The notes: generated from the sequence alone by a model not told the origin. Numbered from the stretch's first letter, positions 7,617 through 17,954 are shown. The stretch: DNA of 64,000 nucleotides from Alistipes sp. (GCA_020026335.1 JAHHQO010000003.1:1-64000), one strand, 5' to 3'. Made by a program: numbers and translations.

Positions 7617-9542
7617 ATGAAAAAGATTTTATATCTGCTGATGTTGTTGGGAACAACCCCGTTGTTTGCCGAAAACTATTCGGTAAAATCCCCGAACTCA
7701 AAGATTGAAGTCGGTGTGAAAGTCGGAAAGCAGACAACATTTACCATTGCTTTGAATGGTGAGACCATTTTGGACAAGTCGCCGTTGTCTATGACATTCG
7801 ATAACGGTAAAGTTATCGGACGTGATATGAAGGTCGTGCGTGTGGAGCGTGCAACCGAGGAGCAGATGCTTCATCCTGTGGTAAGAGTGAAATCTGCTAC
7901 CATTGCCGACCATTATAATGAAATGGTATTGCATGCCGAGGATTATCGATTGATTTTCCGAGTTTATGACGATGGTGTTGCATATCGCTTTCATACCGAT
8001 TTCGATTCTGATTTGAAGGTGTTGGGTGAAGAGGCTGATTTCTCCTTCCCCAAGGATTACGAAGTTTTGTTCACCGAGGAAAAGAGTGTGCTTTCGGCGC
8101 AACAGCCCATGTTCCTGCCAACGAAGTTGTCAGAAATCAAGATTGACAAGTTTTGCAGTACACCGATGTTGGTGAAGTTGTCGGACAAAGCGCGTATGCT
8201 CATCAGTGAGTCTGATTTGCAGAGTTTCCCCGGTATGTATCTTAAAAAGCAGGGTCATTACGAATTGTCAGCCATGCACGCTGCCTATTGTGTGCAGGAG
8301 GCAGCACCCAGTCGTCAGGTGTTTCCTATCAAGCGAGCTGACTATTTGGCGAAGGTGAAAGGTACGCGTGATTATCCGTGGCGTGCGATGGTTATTGCCG
8401 AAAATGATGCCGATTTGATGATGAGTCAGCTGATTTACAAGTTGGCGCCCGAGTCTGAAGGTGATTTTTCATGGGTACGTCCCGGAAAAATTGCATGGGA
8501 CTGGTACAATGCATTGATACTCTATGATGTTGACTTTAAGACTGGTGTCAATAATCCCACCTATAAGTATTATATCGATTTTGCTTCGAAGTACGGTATT
8601 GAGTATGTGGTGCTCGATGACGGCTGGTCAGAGGAGATGGATGTGACCCGCACGGTGCCCGATATCGACATGGGGGAGCTGACGGCATATGCCGAGAAGA
8701 AGAACGTAGGGCTGATTTTGTGGGTGTCGTGGTCGGTACTCCGCGAGAAGCTCGACGAGGCTCTCGACCTCTATGTGAAGTGGGGCATTAAGGGTATTAA
8801 AATGGATTTTATGAATCGCGATGACCAATCGATGGTCGACTTCTACAATGGCGTAATCGCCAAGTGTGCCGACCGACATCTGTTGGTCGATCTTCACGGA
8901 CTCCATAAGCCTACGGGGTGGATTCGTACCTACCCCAATGTCCTTTCGTCGGAGGGTGTCGCCGGATTGGAAAATCATAAATGGAGTAGTGTCGTGACAC
9001 CCAAGCACAATGTTACACTGCCGTTTACACGTATGGTTGCCGGCCCGATGGACTACACGCCCGGTGGAATGAGAAATCTTCACGAGGAGGACCATAAAAT
9101 ATGGTTTAATCTTCCTGCTACTATTGGCACTCGTTGTCACCAGCTGGGTATGTATGTCGTTTACGAAAGCCCGTTGCAGATGCTCGCCGATTCGCCTTCG
9201 CGTTACTACAAGGAAGAAAAATGTATGGAATTCCTCCGTCAGGTTCCTGTCGTATGGGACGAGACTCGTGTACTGAAGGCATCGCTGGGTGAGTATGTGG
9301 TCGTTGCCCGTCGTTCGGGAGATATCTGGTACATCGGTGGTATGGCTGGTGAGAAGGGACAGTCGTTTGATATTAATCTCGACTTCATTCGTGGCAAGAA
9401 GAGTCTCACCGAATGGAAGGACGGAGTCAATGTCGATAAGTTTGCCGAAGACTTCTCCTGCCGGACCCGTACAGTCAGACAGGGCGATACGCTGAAGGTA
9501 ACCATGTATGATGGTGGTGGCTACGTTGCCATCATTCGCTAA
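7617..9542 (+). CDS. Glycoside hydrolase family 97, probably retaining alpha-galactosidase type
   Basis: The protein has 641 residues with a signal peptide ending near LFAEN, so it is exported to the periplasm. An N-terminal beta-sandwich (about 25-280) precedes a (beta/alpha)8 barrel with WDWYNALILYDVDF, YVVLDDGWSEE and KGIKMDFMNRDD. GH97 includes inverting alpha-glucosidases (SusB) and retaining alpha-galactosidases. The Asp in IKMDF (Asp397) and the Glu in SSEGVAG (Glu446) sit where the retaining group carries its nucleophile and acid/base, which favours alpha-galactosidase. It is the first gene of the PUL, followed 41 nt later by susC. The family call is firm; the substrate is inference. 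Confidence 0.85.
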   Translation: MKKILYLLMLLGTTPLFAENYSVKSPNSKIEVGVKVGKQTTFTIALNGETILDKSPLSMTFDNGKVIGRDMKVVRVERATEEQMLHPVVRVKSATIADHYNEMVLHAEDYRLIFRVYDDGVAYRFHTDFDSDLKVLGEEADFSFPKDYEVLFTEEKSVLSAQQPMFLPTKLSEIKIDKFCSTPMLVKLSDKARMLISESDLQSFPGMYLKKQGHYELSAMHAAYCVQEAAPSRQVFPIKRADYLAKVKGTRDYPWRAMVIAENDADLMMSQLIYKLAPESEGDFSWVRPGKIAWDWYNALILYDVDFKTGVNNPTYKYYIDFASKYGIEYVVLDDGWSEEMDVTRTVPDIDMGELTAYAEKKNVGLILWVSWSVLREKLDEALDLYVKWGIKGIKMDFMNRDDQSMVDFYNGVIAKCADRHLLVDLHGLHKPTGWIRTYPNVLSSEGVAGLENHKWSSVVTPKHNVTLPFTRMVAGPMDYTPGGMRNLHEEDHKIWFNLPATIGTRCHQLGMYVVYESPLQMLADSPSRYYKEEKCMEFLRQVPVVWDETRVLKASLGEYVVVARRSGDIWYIGGMAGEKGQSFDINLDFIRGKKSLTEWKDGVNVDKFAEDFSCRTRTVRQGDTLKVTMYDGGGYVAIIR

Positions 9543-9583
9543 AAACCAACCTGGAATCTAAACTAACCTAAAAACCTGGTAAA

Positions 9584-12500
9584 ATGAATAAAAAGTACAT
9601 CTCAGTGGCCGTTATGCTGGCATTATTGGCATTTGCGGTTCCGGTTCATGCCCATGAGAGGGAACACGCGACAGTGGTGGAACTATCGCAGCAGGAACAG
9701 ATGGCGAAGGGTACGGTGGTCGACAAGAAGACCGGTAATACCATTATCGGAGCTAGTGTGGTGGAGAAAGGAACTACCAACGGAATGGCTACGGATATGG
9801 ATGGTAACTTTACACTTCGTGTAAATGCGGGAGCTATCCTCCAAATTTCGTATTTCGGTTATCAGACAGTCGAAGTGGCTGCCGGTAGCGATTTGGTCAT
9901 CGAGTTGATTGAGGATGTGCAGTCTCTCGATGAGGTGGTCGTTGTCGGTTATGGCGTGCAGAAGAAAGCTACGGTGACAGGAGCGGTCTCCTCTGTCAAA
10001 GGCAAGGACCTTAAAGTGACCGGAAATTCCAATATCACCAATGCATTTGCCGGAAAACTTCCGGGTGTGATTGCCACTAACCGTTCGGGTGAGCCGGGTA
10101 ACGATTACTCTACATTGCTTATTCGCGGTAAGGGTACACTCAACGATTGCTCTCCGCTTGTGGTCATCGATGGTGTGGCCAATCGAGGTGGGTTGGAGCG
10201 TCTGAACCCCAATGATATCGAATCTATCAATGTCTTGAAGGATGCTTCGGCTGCGATTTATGGAGCGCAGGCGGCTAACGGTGTTATCCTGGTAACCACC
10301 AAGCGTGGCTCGTCAGCTAACCGTAAGCCCGTGATTACCTACGACGGTAGTGTTACCTTGTCGCAGAATACCCGTACTCCCAAGTTGCTCAATGCCTACG
10401 AATATATGGTGTGGGCTGATGAGATTTCGGGGTATAGAGGTCAGACTCCCCTGTTCCAGAACATCAAGGGCGGTTATCTCGACGGGACTATCAATCGCGA
10501 CCAGTATGGTAATACCGATTGGATGGATGTCATTTTCAGCAAGGTGGCATTGCAGACCCGTCACTCCTTGTCGGTGAGTGGTGCTACAGAGAAGGTGAGA
10601 TACTACGTCTCCGGAGATTATACTTATCAGCAGCCTCAGTATCGCAATACGGTATTTGACTATCAGACTGCGCAGGTGCGTTCGAATATTGATGCCAACA
10701 TTACTGAGAACTTGAAAATAGGTGTCGATTTGGCCGGTCGTCAGGAGAACCGTCACAATTCGCCTTACGCCACCAGTACTATTTTCTGGGAAGCATTCAT
10801 GGCTTATCCCTACCTCTATGATTACTACCCCAACGGTCTCCCGGGTCCCGGTCTGGCCAATGGTAACAACCTGGCTATTCTGGTCAAGGGTAAGGATACC
10901 GGTTACGACAAGGTGAACGACTATTTCTTAGATTCGAAGTTCTCGTTTGATTTGAAAATGCCGTGGATTACCAAGGGACTCTCATTGTCTGGATATGCTG
11001 CTTTTGACTTCCATTTCCGCAATGAAAAAATATTGAACGATGTATGGGATACTTATGACTACAACACCGACACGAAGTCTTATGACAAGAAGACGACCAA
11101 CATGAACGGAAATCAAGTCACATTGAAGCAGTCTCATGACCATAATATATCGAAGACTCTTCACGTCAAACTCAATTATGACAGGGTCTTTGGAGACCAT
11201 CATATTGGTGCCTTTGTGGCTTATGAGCAGAACAGATATGATGGAGAGCAGTTCTGGGGCTGGAGAGGTTTCTATCTGACAAGTCAGCGCGATTATTTGG
11301 ATTTTGGTGGAGACAAGGACAAGACCAATGGCGGTTCGGGTTATGTGTCGGCTCGTCAGAATATCTTCGGACGTTTGAACTATTCTTATAAGGAGCGTTA
11401 TATGTTTGAATTTACCGTACGTCATGACGGTTCGATGAATTTTGCACCCAGTCACCGTTGGGGTACCTTCCCCAGCGTGTCGGTGGCATGGCGTTTGTCG
11501 GAAGAGAATTTTATCCGTGACCATGCGGGATTCATTAACGACCTCAAGTTGCGTGCATCGTGGGGTAAGTTGGGTAATGACCGTGTTGCTCCCTTCCAGT
11601 ATCTTAACTCCTATAATATGCAGAACGGTGCCGTACTGGGTGATACTCCCGGTATGAATGCCGGTATTGTGGCCGGTAAGGTGGGTAATCCTAACATCAC
11701 GTGGGAGAAGGTCGATTCGAAGAATATTGCCCTCGATGGTATGTTCTGGAACGGTAAGCTGGGCTTCACATTGGAGTATTTCCATCATAACCGTAAAGAT
11801 ATTCTTACTCCCAAGCAGGCATCGGTCCCCAGCTATTCGGGTCTGTCACTTCCCGACCAAAATATCGGCGAGGTTAACAATCAGGGTGTCGAAATCTTGC
11901 TCAGTCACCGCAGCCACATTGGTAGTGTGAATTATTTTGTATCGGGTAATTTTACCTATACCAAGAATAAGATTGTCTATTTCGATGAAGCGGCCAACAT
12001 TCCCCAATGGCAGCGTCGTACAGGCGGCTCGCTCGACACATGGCTGATGTATAAGACCGATGGTATCTATCAGACACAGGAAGAGGTGGATTCCACACCT
12101 CACCTTCCCGGTGCTCAGCCCGGTGATATCAAGTATGTCGATGTCGACGGTAACGGTGCGATTACCAGCAATGACCGCATTCGCAGTAAGTATGGTAACA
12201 TTCCGCGCATTGTCTTCGGACTGTCGTTGGGTCTGGAGTGGAAGGGTTTGGCCTTCAGTATGATGTTCACCGGTCAGGGACAGGCATCGCAGATGATTGT
12301 GCCTTACTCCTACAATACGTATCAGGAGTTCTACAATCATCGTTGGATTTCAGCCGAGAAGACTCCTCACGCGACTTTCCCCAGAGCCTTCAACAAGGAT
12401 GATAAAATTAACACCAAGTGGAGTGATTTCTGGTTGTACAATGCTTCGTTCCTCCGTTTGAAGAATATGGAACTGTCCTACACGCTGCCTGCACGCATTT

Positions 12501-12664
12501 CGCGTAAGCTGGGTCTGAACAACGTGCGTCTGACTTTGGCCGGCAACAACCTCTTCACAGTGGATCATATCAAGTTTCAGGACCCCGAATCGGATGCTAC
12601 TTCTACCGGACAGTATTATCCGCAGGCTCGTACCTATTCGTTTGGCGTGTCACTTAGTTTCTAA
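9584..12664 (+). CDS. SusC-family TonB-dependent outer-membrane transporter
   Basis: The 1026-residue protein has an N-terminal signal peptide, then a carboxypeptidase-D regulatory-like beta-sandwich (about 40-110: GTVVDKKTGNTIIGASVVEK, YFGYQTVEV). The plug domain starts at DEVVVVGYGVQKKATVTGAV, and the rest is a long beta-barrel ending in an aromatic-terminated strand (YSFGVSLSF). It imports oligosaccharides through the outer membrane using TonB energy, with the following SusD protein as its surface lid. Only 22 nt separate it from susD, so both are cotranscribed. The sugar cannot be read from the sequence. Confidence 0.95.
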   Translation: MNKKYISVAVMLALLAFAVPVHAHEREHATVVELSQQEQMAKGTVVDKKTGNTIIGASVVEKGTTNGMATDMDGNFTLRVNAGAILQISYFGYQTVEVAAGSDLVIELIEDVQSLDEVVVVGYGVQKKATVTGAVSSVKGKDLKVTGNSNITNAFAGKLPGVIATNRSGEPGNDYSTLLIRGKGTLNDCSPLVVIDGVANRGGLERLNPNDIESINVLKDASAAIYGAQAANGVILVTTKRGSSANRKPVITYDGSVTLSQNTRTPKLLNAYEYMVWADEISGYRGQTPLFQNIKGGYLDGTINRDQYGNTDWMDVIFSKVALQTRHSLSVSGATEKVRYYVSGDYTYQQPQYRNTVFDYQTAQVRSNIDANITENLKIGVDLAGRQENRHNSPYATSTIFWEAFMAYPYLYDYYPNGLPGPGLANGNNLAILVKGKDTGYDKVNDYFLDSKFSFDLKMPWITKGLSLSGYAAFDFHFRNEKILNDVWDTYDYNTDTKSYDKKTTNMNGNQVTLKQSHDHNISKTLHVKLNYDRVFGDHHIGAFVAYEQNRYDGEQFWGWRGFYLTSQRDYLDFGGDKDKTNGGSGYVSARQNIFGRLNYSYKERYMFEFTVRHDGSMNFAPSHRWGTFPSVSVAWRLSEENFIRDHAGFINDLKLRASWGKLGNDRVAPFQYLNSYNMQNGAVLGDTPGMNAGIVAGKVGNPNITWEKVDSKNIALDGMFWNGKLGFTLEYFHHNRKDILTPKQASVPSYSGLSLPDQNIGEVNNQGVEILLSHRSHIGSVNYFVSGNFTYTKNKIVYFDEAANIPQWQRRTGGSLDTWLMYKTDGIYQTQEEVDSTPHLPGAQPGDIKYVDVDGNGAITSNDRIRSKYGNIPRIVFGLSLGLEWKGLAFSMMFTGQGQASQMIVPYSYNTYQEFYNHRWISAEKTPHATFPRAFNKDDKINTKWSDFWLYNASFLRLKNMELSYTLPARISRKLGLNNVRLTLAGNNLFTVDHIKFQDPESDATSTGQYYPQARTYSFGVSLSF

Positions 12665-12686
12665 TTAACGATTAAGACCTAAAAAC

Positions 12687-14339
12687 ATGAAATACATCAA
12701 TATATTGAAGTCTATCTGCCTGGGAGTATTGCTCGGAGGTATGTCTTCGTGTGATTATCTGGATATCGAACCTCAGGATCGTTTTACCGAGAAAGACGTT
12801 TTTTCCAACCTGGGATTGACCAAGGCCTACGTGCAGAAGCATTATGTGCTTCCGCGCAACGGATGGAATCAGCAGGCTCTGCGCTTTTTGAGCGATGAGT
12901 CGATGAATAACTTCAGCTGGTATGATGCTTGGACCATCAATGAGGGTGGTCTGACTCCCGACCAGATGGGTGGCCTTGACATTTGGACAGATTACTATAG
13001 CAACATCAAGAATTGTAATGTCTTTTTTGCCAACTCTGAAGCTCTGAACAAGATTGATAAAAAGGAGCGAGACATCCTCATCGGAGAGATGACTTTTTTC
13101 CGTGCCTATTACTACATGGAGTTGATTAACCGTTTTGGAGGAGTGGTATTGGCTACCGAACCCTTCGAACTCGATGACCCCGAACTTTTTCGTGAGCGTG
13201 CCTCTTATGATGATTGCGTGAAGTTCGTGACTGACGAGTTTAAAAAGGCCGCCGAACTGTTGCCTGTGAAGTTTACGGGCGATAATTTCGGTCGTATTAC
13301 CCGCGGTGCTGCTCTGGCTATGCGCAGCCGTATGTTGCTCTATGCTGCCAGTCCGCTGTGGAATCCCTCGGACGACAAGTCCAAGTGGCAGGCTGCTTCC
13401 GATGCTTCCGCTGCGGTGTTTACCGAAGATATGGCCGGAGTCTATTCGTTAGACCCCGACTATAAGGGACTCTTTCTCAATGCTCACAGCAGCGAAATCA
13501 TCTATGCGCGACTCTATAATAGTGAGCATGGTCACCAGTTCGATTGGGAAAATACTCCTAACGGTTGGAGCGGATATTCGGCAACCTGTGTTTTGCAGGA
13601 AATGGTCGATAGTTATGAGATGGAAGACGGCTCGATGCCCGACCCTTCGCTCTATGCCACAGCTACAGAGAATCCGTGGAAGAATCGCGACCCGCGTTTC
13701 TATGCATCGATTGTCTGCGACGGACAGCAGTTCCGCGACAATCATGTTGATTTCTGGATTAATGAGGACGGTGTTTCGGGCGGTAAGGATAGTGAGTATG
13801 GCCGCGATAACTGGAACTACTCCAAGACCCACTATACCATCCGTAAGTTCATGGATGAGTCGATGTTGAAGCCTTGGAGCGACAAGGGTAGTCACCCTTG
13901 GATTTACTGCCGTTTGGCTGAAATTTACCTCAATTATGCCGAGGCTCAGTTCCATTTGGGGAATGAGGCTGTGGCGCGCGAATATGTCAATAAAATTAGA
14001 GAGCGAGCTCGTGGCGGCAGAGCTGATATTTTGCCCGATGTGACTGAATCGGGAGAGGCGTTGCTGGCAAAAATCCAGCATGAGCGCAAGATTGAGCTGG
14101 CATTTGAGGAGCATCGTTTCTATGATGTCCGCCGATGGAAGATTGCCGAGCAGACTGACAACGGTGATGTCCACGGAATAAAGATTGTGAAGAAGGCTGA
14201 CGGAAGCAAGTCTTACGAGATTTTCAAAGTCCAGAGCCGTGAGTTCAATGCTTCGATGCACTATCTGGTTCCCATTCCCAACTACGAGATTCGCAAGTGT
14301 CCGCAGTTGAAGCAGAATCCCGGATATCCTCAATTGTAG
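12687..14339 (+). CDS. SusD-family surface glycan-binding lipoprotein
   Basis: The 550-residue lipoprotein has a lipobox ending GGMSSC. The mature start DYLDIEPQDRFTEKDVF is characteristic of SusD/RagB proteins. Central TPR-like helices and the C-terminal SusD signature follow (ERKIELAFEEHRFYDVRRW, then YLVPIPNYEIRKCPQLKQNPGY). It captures glycan at the cell surface and delivers it to the SusC channel encoded just upstream. It lies in the same operon; a hairpin at 14354-14397 separates it from the downstream enzymes. Confidence 0.95.
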   Translation: MKYINILKSICLGVLLGGMSSCDYLDIEPQDRFTEKDVFSNLGLTKAYVQKHYVLPRNGWNQQALRFLSDESMNNFSWYDAWTINEGGLTPDQMGGLDIWTDYYSNIKNCNVFFANSEALNKIDKKERDILIGEMTFFRAYYYMELINRFGGVVLATEPFELDDPELFRERASYDDCVKFVTDEFKKAAELLPVKFTGDNFGRITRGAALAMRSRMLLYAASPLWNPSDDKSKWQAASDASAAVFTEDMAGVYSLDPDYKGLFLNAHSSEIIYARLYNSEHGHQFDWENTPNGWSGYSATCVLQEMVDSYEMEDGSMPDPSLYATATENPWKNRDPRFYASIVCDGQQFRDNHVDFWINEDGVSGGKDSEYGRDNWNYSKTHYTIRKFMDESMLKPWSDKGSHPWIYCRLAEIYLNYAEAQFHLGNEAVAREYVNKIRERARGGRADILPDVTESGEALLAKIQHERKIELAFEEHRFYDVRRWKIAEQTDNGDVHGIKIVKKADGSKSYEIFKVQSREFNASMHYLVPIPNYEIRKCPQLKQNPGYPQL

Positions 14340-14353
14340 TATAGAGTCACCAT

Positions 14354-14397
14354 GAAAAATTCAGGGGGTATCATAGCGTGTACTCCCCGAATTTTTC
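14354..14397 (+). terminator. Hairpin between susD and the downstream enzymes
   Basis: GAAAAATTC plus GGGG and TAC on the left arm pairs with TAC, CCCC and GAATTTTTC on the right arm, leaving a single A bulge and a loop of about 10 nt. No long T run follows beyond the stem, so it may be a 3'-end processing or attenuation element that lowers expression of the two enzymes relative to SusCD. Confidence 0.5.
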
Positions 14398-14412
14398 ACA
14401 ATTTTAATCATT

Positions 14413-16419
14413 ATGAAATTTAAAAATTTGATATTGTCGGCCGGCTTGCTGCTTATGGGGGTACCATATGCCCAAGCCGAATCTGATTTGCGGTGGAAAT
14501 TGGGCGATGGGCATTCCATCGTTTGGGAGGTCGATGGTCGTTTGCCTCATGAGGACCATATCGAGATGGCTGGCAAACGTGTGGCAGTAGTGTTGCGCTA
14601 TGGTGTGCGTGCTGACGGTTCGTTTGAACTGAATAAGAGCATGGTATGGCCGATGTTGCGTACTTTGCCCAACAACACCCATGCCAGTCTTATGCGTCGT
14701 TACGGGTGGTCTCTGTTGGATGCCGTAACGGTCAACGGTCGTGCTTTCACCGATGAGCAGGTGCGCTCTATCCGACTTGACGGTGTCTTACAGGTGAAAA
14801 GCGATTTTGATTGGGGCTGGATGGGAAAGTGTAGCCTTACACGCCGTTATTTCACTTCTACCGAGCATCCTGCTCTGATGGAGTCTTACACGCTGACCAA
14901 TACGGGCAAACGTACATTGGTGGTGGAGATTCCCCAAACGAAGACCAATTGCATGACTAATCCCCGGCAGGGTGTTGAGGGGGCTTACAGAATCGAACTG
15001 TGCACTTCCAATGCCGGCGTTTTTATTCTGAATCCCGGAGAGGAACTTCACTTTGGCGCATCGATTGCCGGTTACACTGCTGCGGAGAAGAGCCTCGAAT
15101 TGGATGTTGAGCATGAACTTGCGTTGCGTCGTGAACTGGTGGAGGGCTGGATGTCGAATTTGGTCCTCGATACTCCCGATGATGTCATTGACCGTATGTT
15201 TGCCTTTTCGAAAATCCGTTCCTGCGAGAGCATCTATCAAACACAGGGTGGCCCCATGCACGGCCCCGGCGGTGAATCATATTATGCGGCAATTTGGGCT
15301 AATGACCAGGCAGAGTATGTCAATCCGTTTTTCCCTTATACGGGATATGACTACGGATGTGCTTCGGCTCTGAATTCTTTCCGTCATTTTGCCCGTTTCA
15401 TGAATGAGGAGTGGAAACCCATTCCGAGTTCTATTGTGGCTGAAGGACTCGATATTTGGAATGGTGCCGGTGACCGTGGTGATGCCGCCATGATTGCCTA
15501 CGGAGCATCGCGCTATGCGTTGGCTCGCGGTTCGCGTCAGGAGGCAGAGGAACTGTGGCCGCTGATTACCTGGTGCCTGGAGTATTGTCGTCTGAAAATC
15601 AACGAAGGTGGGGTGGTGGCATCCGATACCGACGAGTTGGAAAATCGTTTTGAATCGGGTGATGCCAATCTCTGTACTTCGTCGCTTTATTACGATGCGT
15701 TGATTTCGGCCTCTTATCTGGCTCGTGAACTGGGCTGTGGAAATGCCTGTGCGAAGAACTATCGTGAACAGGCTGCCCGAATGCGCCGTCAGATAGATAA
15801 ATATTTTGGAGCTAATGTGGAGGGCTTCGACACTTATGCTTATTATAAGGGAAATGACGTACTCCGCTCGTGGATTTGCATTCCGTTGACGATGGGGATT
15901 GATGAACGTAAGGAGCAGACCATTGCAGCACTCTTCTCACCTCGTCTTTGGACGGAGAATGGTCTTCTCACACAGGCCGGAAGCGAAACCTATTGGGACC
16001 GTTCTACTCTCTATGCCTTGCGTGGTGTCTATACCGTCGGTGAGACCGAGCAGGCTACCCGTTTCCTTAAGCGTTATTCCCAGACCCGCCTGTTGGGCGA
16101 GCATGTCCCTTATGCCATCGAAGCATGGCCGGAGGGTAACCAGCGTCACCTCTCTGCCGAGAGCGGACTTTATGCCCGAATTATTACCGAGGGTATGATG
16201 GGTATGCGTCCCGTGGGACTGAACAGTTTTACCCTTACTCCTCATGTGCCTCAAGAGTGGGACTTCATCTCTTTGAAACATATTCGTGCTTTCGGTGCCG
16301 ATTTTGATTTGCGTGTCGAGCGTCTCGGTGGAGGCAAGTTGAAGGTGCTGTTTACTCGTGACGGTAAGACCCGTGTGCAGACCCTTCGTGAAGGCCAGAC
16401 CCTCAATTTTAAACTTTAG
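14413..16419 (+). CDS. Secreted six-hairpin, (alpha/alpha)6-barrel putative glycosidase
   Basis: The 668-residue protein has a signal peptide ending near PYAQAES. The first ~270 residues are beta-rich. The remainder is helical, with repeated patterns typical of six-hairpin glycosidases: WANDQAEYVNPFFPYTGYDYG, WPLITWCLEYCRLKINEGG, FESGDANLCTSSLYYDAL, SETYWDRSTLYALRG and EAWPEGNQRHLSAESGLYAR. A short beta domain closes the chain. I cannot assign a CAZy family. Its place after susCD and the 5-nt gap to a second enzyme of related fold point to a role in breaking down the oligosaccharide taken up by this PUL. Confidence 0.65.
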   Translation: MKFKNLILSAGLLLMGVPYAQAESDLRWKLGDGHSIVWEVDGRLPHEDHIEMAGKRVAVVLRYGVRADGSFELNKSMVWPMLRTLPNNTHASLMRRYGWSLLDAVTVNGRAFTDEQVRSIRLDGVLQVKSDFDWGWMGKCSLTRRYFTSTEHPALMESYTLTNTGKRTLVVEIPQTKTNCMTNPRQGVEGAYRIELCTSNAGVFILNPGEELHFGASIAGYTAAEKSLELDVEHELALRRELVEGWMSNLVLDTPDDVIDRMFAFSKIRSCESIYQTQGGPMHGPGGESYYAAIWANDQAEYVNPFFPYTGYDYGCASALNSFRHFARFMNEEWKPIPSSIVAEGLDIWNGAGDRGDAAMIAYGASRYALARGSRQEAEELWPLITWCLEYCRLKINEGGVVASDTDELENRFESGDANLCTSSLYYDALISASYLARELGCGNACAKNYREQAARMRRQIDKYFGANVEGFDTYAYYKGNDVLRSWICIPLTMGIDERKEQTIAALFSPRLWTENGLLTQAGSETYWDRSTLYALRGVYTVGETEQATRFLKRYSQTRLLGEHVPYAIEAWPEGNQRHLSAESGLYARIITEGMMGMRPVGLNSFTLTPHVPQEWDFISLKHIRAFGADFDLRVERLGGGKLKVLFTRDGKTRVQTLREGQTLNFKL

Positions 16420-16424
16420 AAACT

Positions 16425-17894
16425 ATGAGAAATGAATTGTTGGCTCTTTGTGGAGTTGCACTATTGTGTGTAGGGTGCAAGTCCTCATCGTCTACAGCAG
16501 TCACAACGCTACCTCGTGAGCAGATATCCCGTTTTACCTGCAGTGACCAAAAGTTGGAACATGCCTACGAGTGGGCACGAGGTATGGCTCTTTCTTATGC
16601 CCATGATGGTGAGGACCCGGTAGGGTGCTGGTATGAGGCTGCATTGCCCATGCGTGAGGCATTTTGTATGCGTGATGTCTCCCATCAGAGTGTGGGTGCA
16701 CATATTCTGGGGTTGCAGCGTCATACCAAGAATATGATGCATCGTTTTGCCGAGAATATTTCGGAGAGCAAGGATTGGTGTACCTATTGGGAAATCAATC
16801 GCTACAATCGTCCTGCTCCGGCAGATTACGACAATGACAATGAATTTTGGTATAATCTGAATGCCAATTTCGATGTGATATTTGCCTGTCTGAAAATGTA
16901 TGACTGGACGGCCGATGAGGATTATTTGTCGGAGAAGAGTATGCGTCGTTTCTATGAATTGTCGGCCGAGGAATATGCCGAGCGGTGGATGTTGCGCCCC
17001 GATAAGATTATGAATCGTCCCCGATACATGAATGCTCCCGAGAATTTTGACCCCTCGAAGAATTTTCATACCTGTCGCGGTTTGGGCTCCTATGTCGAGA
17101 ATTTCAGGGATTTGACGGTGGGCGTGGATTTGGTGGCTGCACTCTATGCCGGTTATAAGGCTTTTGCCCAGATGAACGAGACGCTCGGTCATGAGGTCGA
17201 GGCTCGAAAATATTTCGATGAGGCAAAGCGTTATCGTGATTTGCTGGAGACCCGCTGGTGGAATGAGAAAGGATACTATTACAATTCGTATTGGACTCAG
17301 TCTCATGAATTTTGTCGCGGAGATGGTTCTCCGTTGGTGTTGTGGTTCGAGGCTACGGAGAATCCCGACCGCATTCGTGCTACGGTGAAAGAGATTCTTG
17401 CCAAGAAATGGAATGTCGAGAACCTCTCCTCGTTTCCCATGTTATTCTATCGTTTGGGATACGACCGTGAGGCATTGGAGTGCCTTGGGGAACTGCCGTC
17501 AATGCCTCGTTCGGAATATCCCGAGGTATCGTATGGTGTGGTTGAGGGAATTGTCTCTGGTATGATGGGACTTTTGCCCAATGCCCGTGAGAATAAAGTC
17601 GTCACATTATCGCGTTTGCCCGATGACAAGACTACGGCCACGGTGGAGAATGTCCCGGTTTTTGGCGGCTATGTGTCGCTGTCGCATGTCGGATATTCGC
17701 AAAGCACCTTGACCAATAATACAGGTCGTGAAATGATATGGGAGGTCAACTTTGCCGGTGAGTTCAAATTTTTTGAGATTTCCGGTGCTAAGGTCGCTCC
17801 TCAAATCGCGGAGAACGAAATGGGAAAGCGTATTTCAACTCTTCGCCTAATAATAAAACAGGGTCAGACAATTCAAGTAAAAGCATTGTCGTAG
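16425..17894 (+). CDS. Putative (alpha/alpha)6-barrel glycosidase lipoprotein
   Basis: The 489-residue lipoprotein has a lipobox ending LLCVGC. Helical-barrel features include GCWYEAALPMREAFCMRDVSHQ, with acidic residues that could be catalytic, NDNEFWYNLNANFDVIFACLKMYDW, and later WWNEKGYYYNSYW. The C-terminal ~100 residues are beta-rich. It resembles six-hairpin glycosidases of GH families with amylo-glucosidase-like folds, but I cannot name the family. It begins 5 nt after the preceding enzyme and is last in the PUL operon. The lipid anchor suggests a different location from its soluble neighbour, so the two may act in sequence. Confidence 0.6.
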   Translation: MRNELLALCGVALLCVGCKSSSSTAVTTLPREQISRFTCSDQKLEHAYEWARGMALSYAHDGEDPVGCWYEAALPMREAFCMRDVSHQSVGAHILGLQRHTKNMMHRFAENISESKDWCTYWEINRYNRPAPADYDNDNEFWYNLNANFDVIFACLKMYDWTADEDYLSEKSMRRFYELSAEEYAERWMLRPDKIMNRPRYMNAPENFDPSKNFHTCRGLGSYVENFRDLTVGVDLVAALYAGYKAFAQMNETLGHEVEARKYFDEAKRYRDLLETRWWNEKGYYYNSYWTQSHEFCRGDGSPLVLWFEATENPDRIRATVKEILAKKWNVENLSSFPMLFYRLGYDREALECLGELPSMPRSEYPEVSYGVVEGIVSGMMGLLPNARENKVVTLSRLPDDKTTATVENVPVFGGYVSLSHVGYSQSTLTNNTGREMIWEVNFAGEFKFFEISGAKVAPQIAENEMGKRISTLRLIIKQGQTIQVKALS

Positions 17895-17916
17895 GTGTAT
17901 TTTTGGTAGTGGTAGT

Positions 17917-17954
17917 GGCCCTGTCGGATGCGTTTCCGGCCGGGCTGCTTTTTT
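17917..17954 (+). terminator. Terminator of the PUL operon
   Basis: A GC-rich hairpin built from GGCCC and CGG with CCG and GGGC lies 25 nt after the stop and is followed by six T (17949-17954). Confidence 0.7.
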
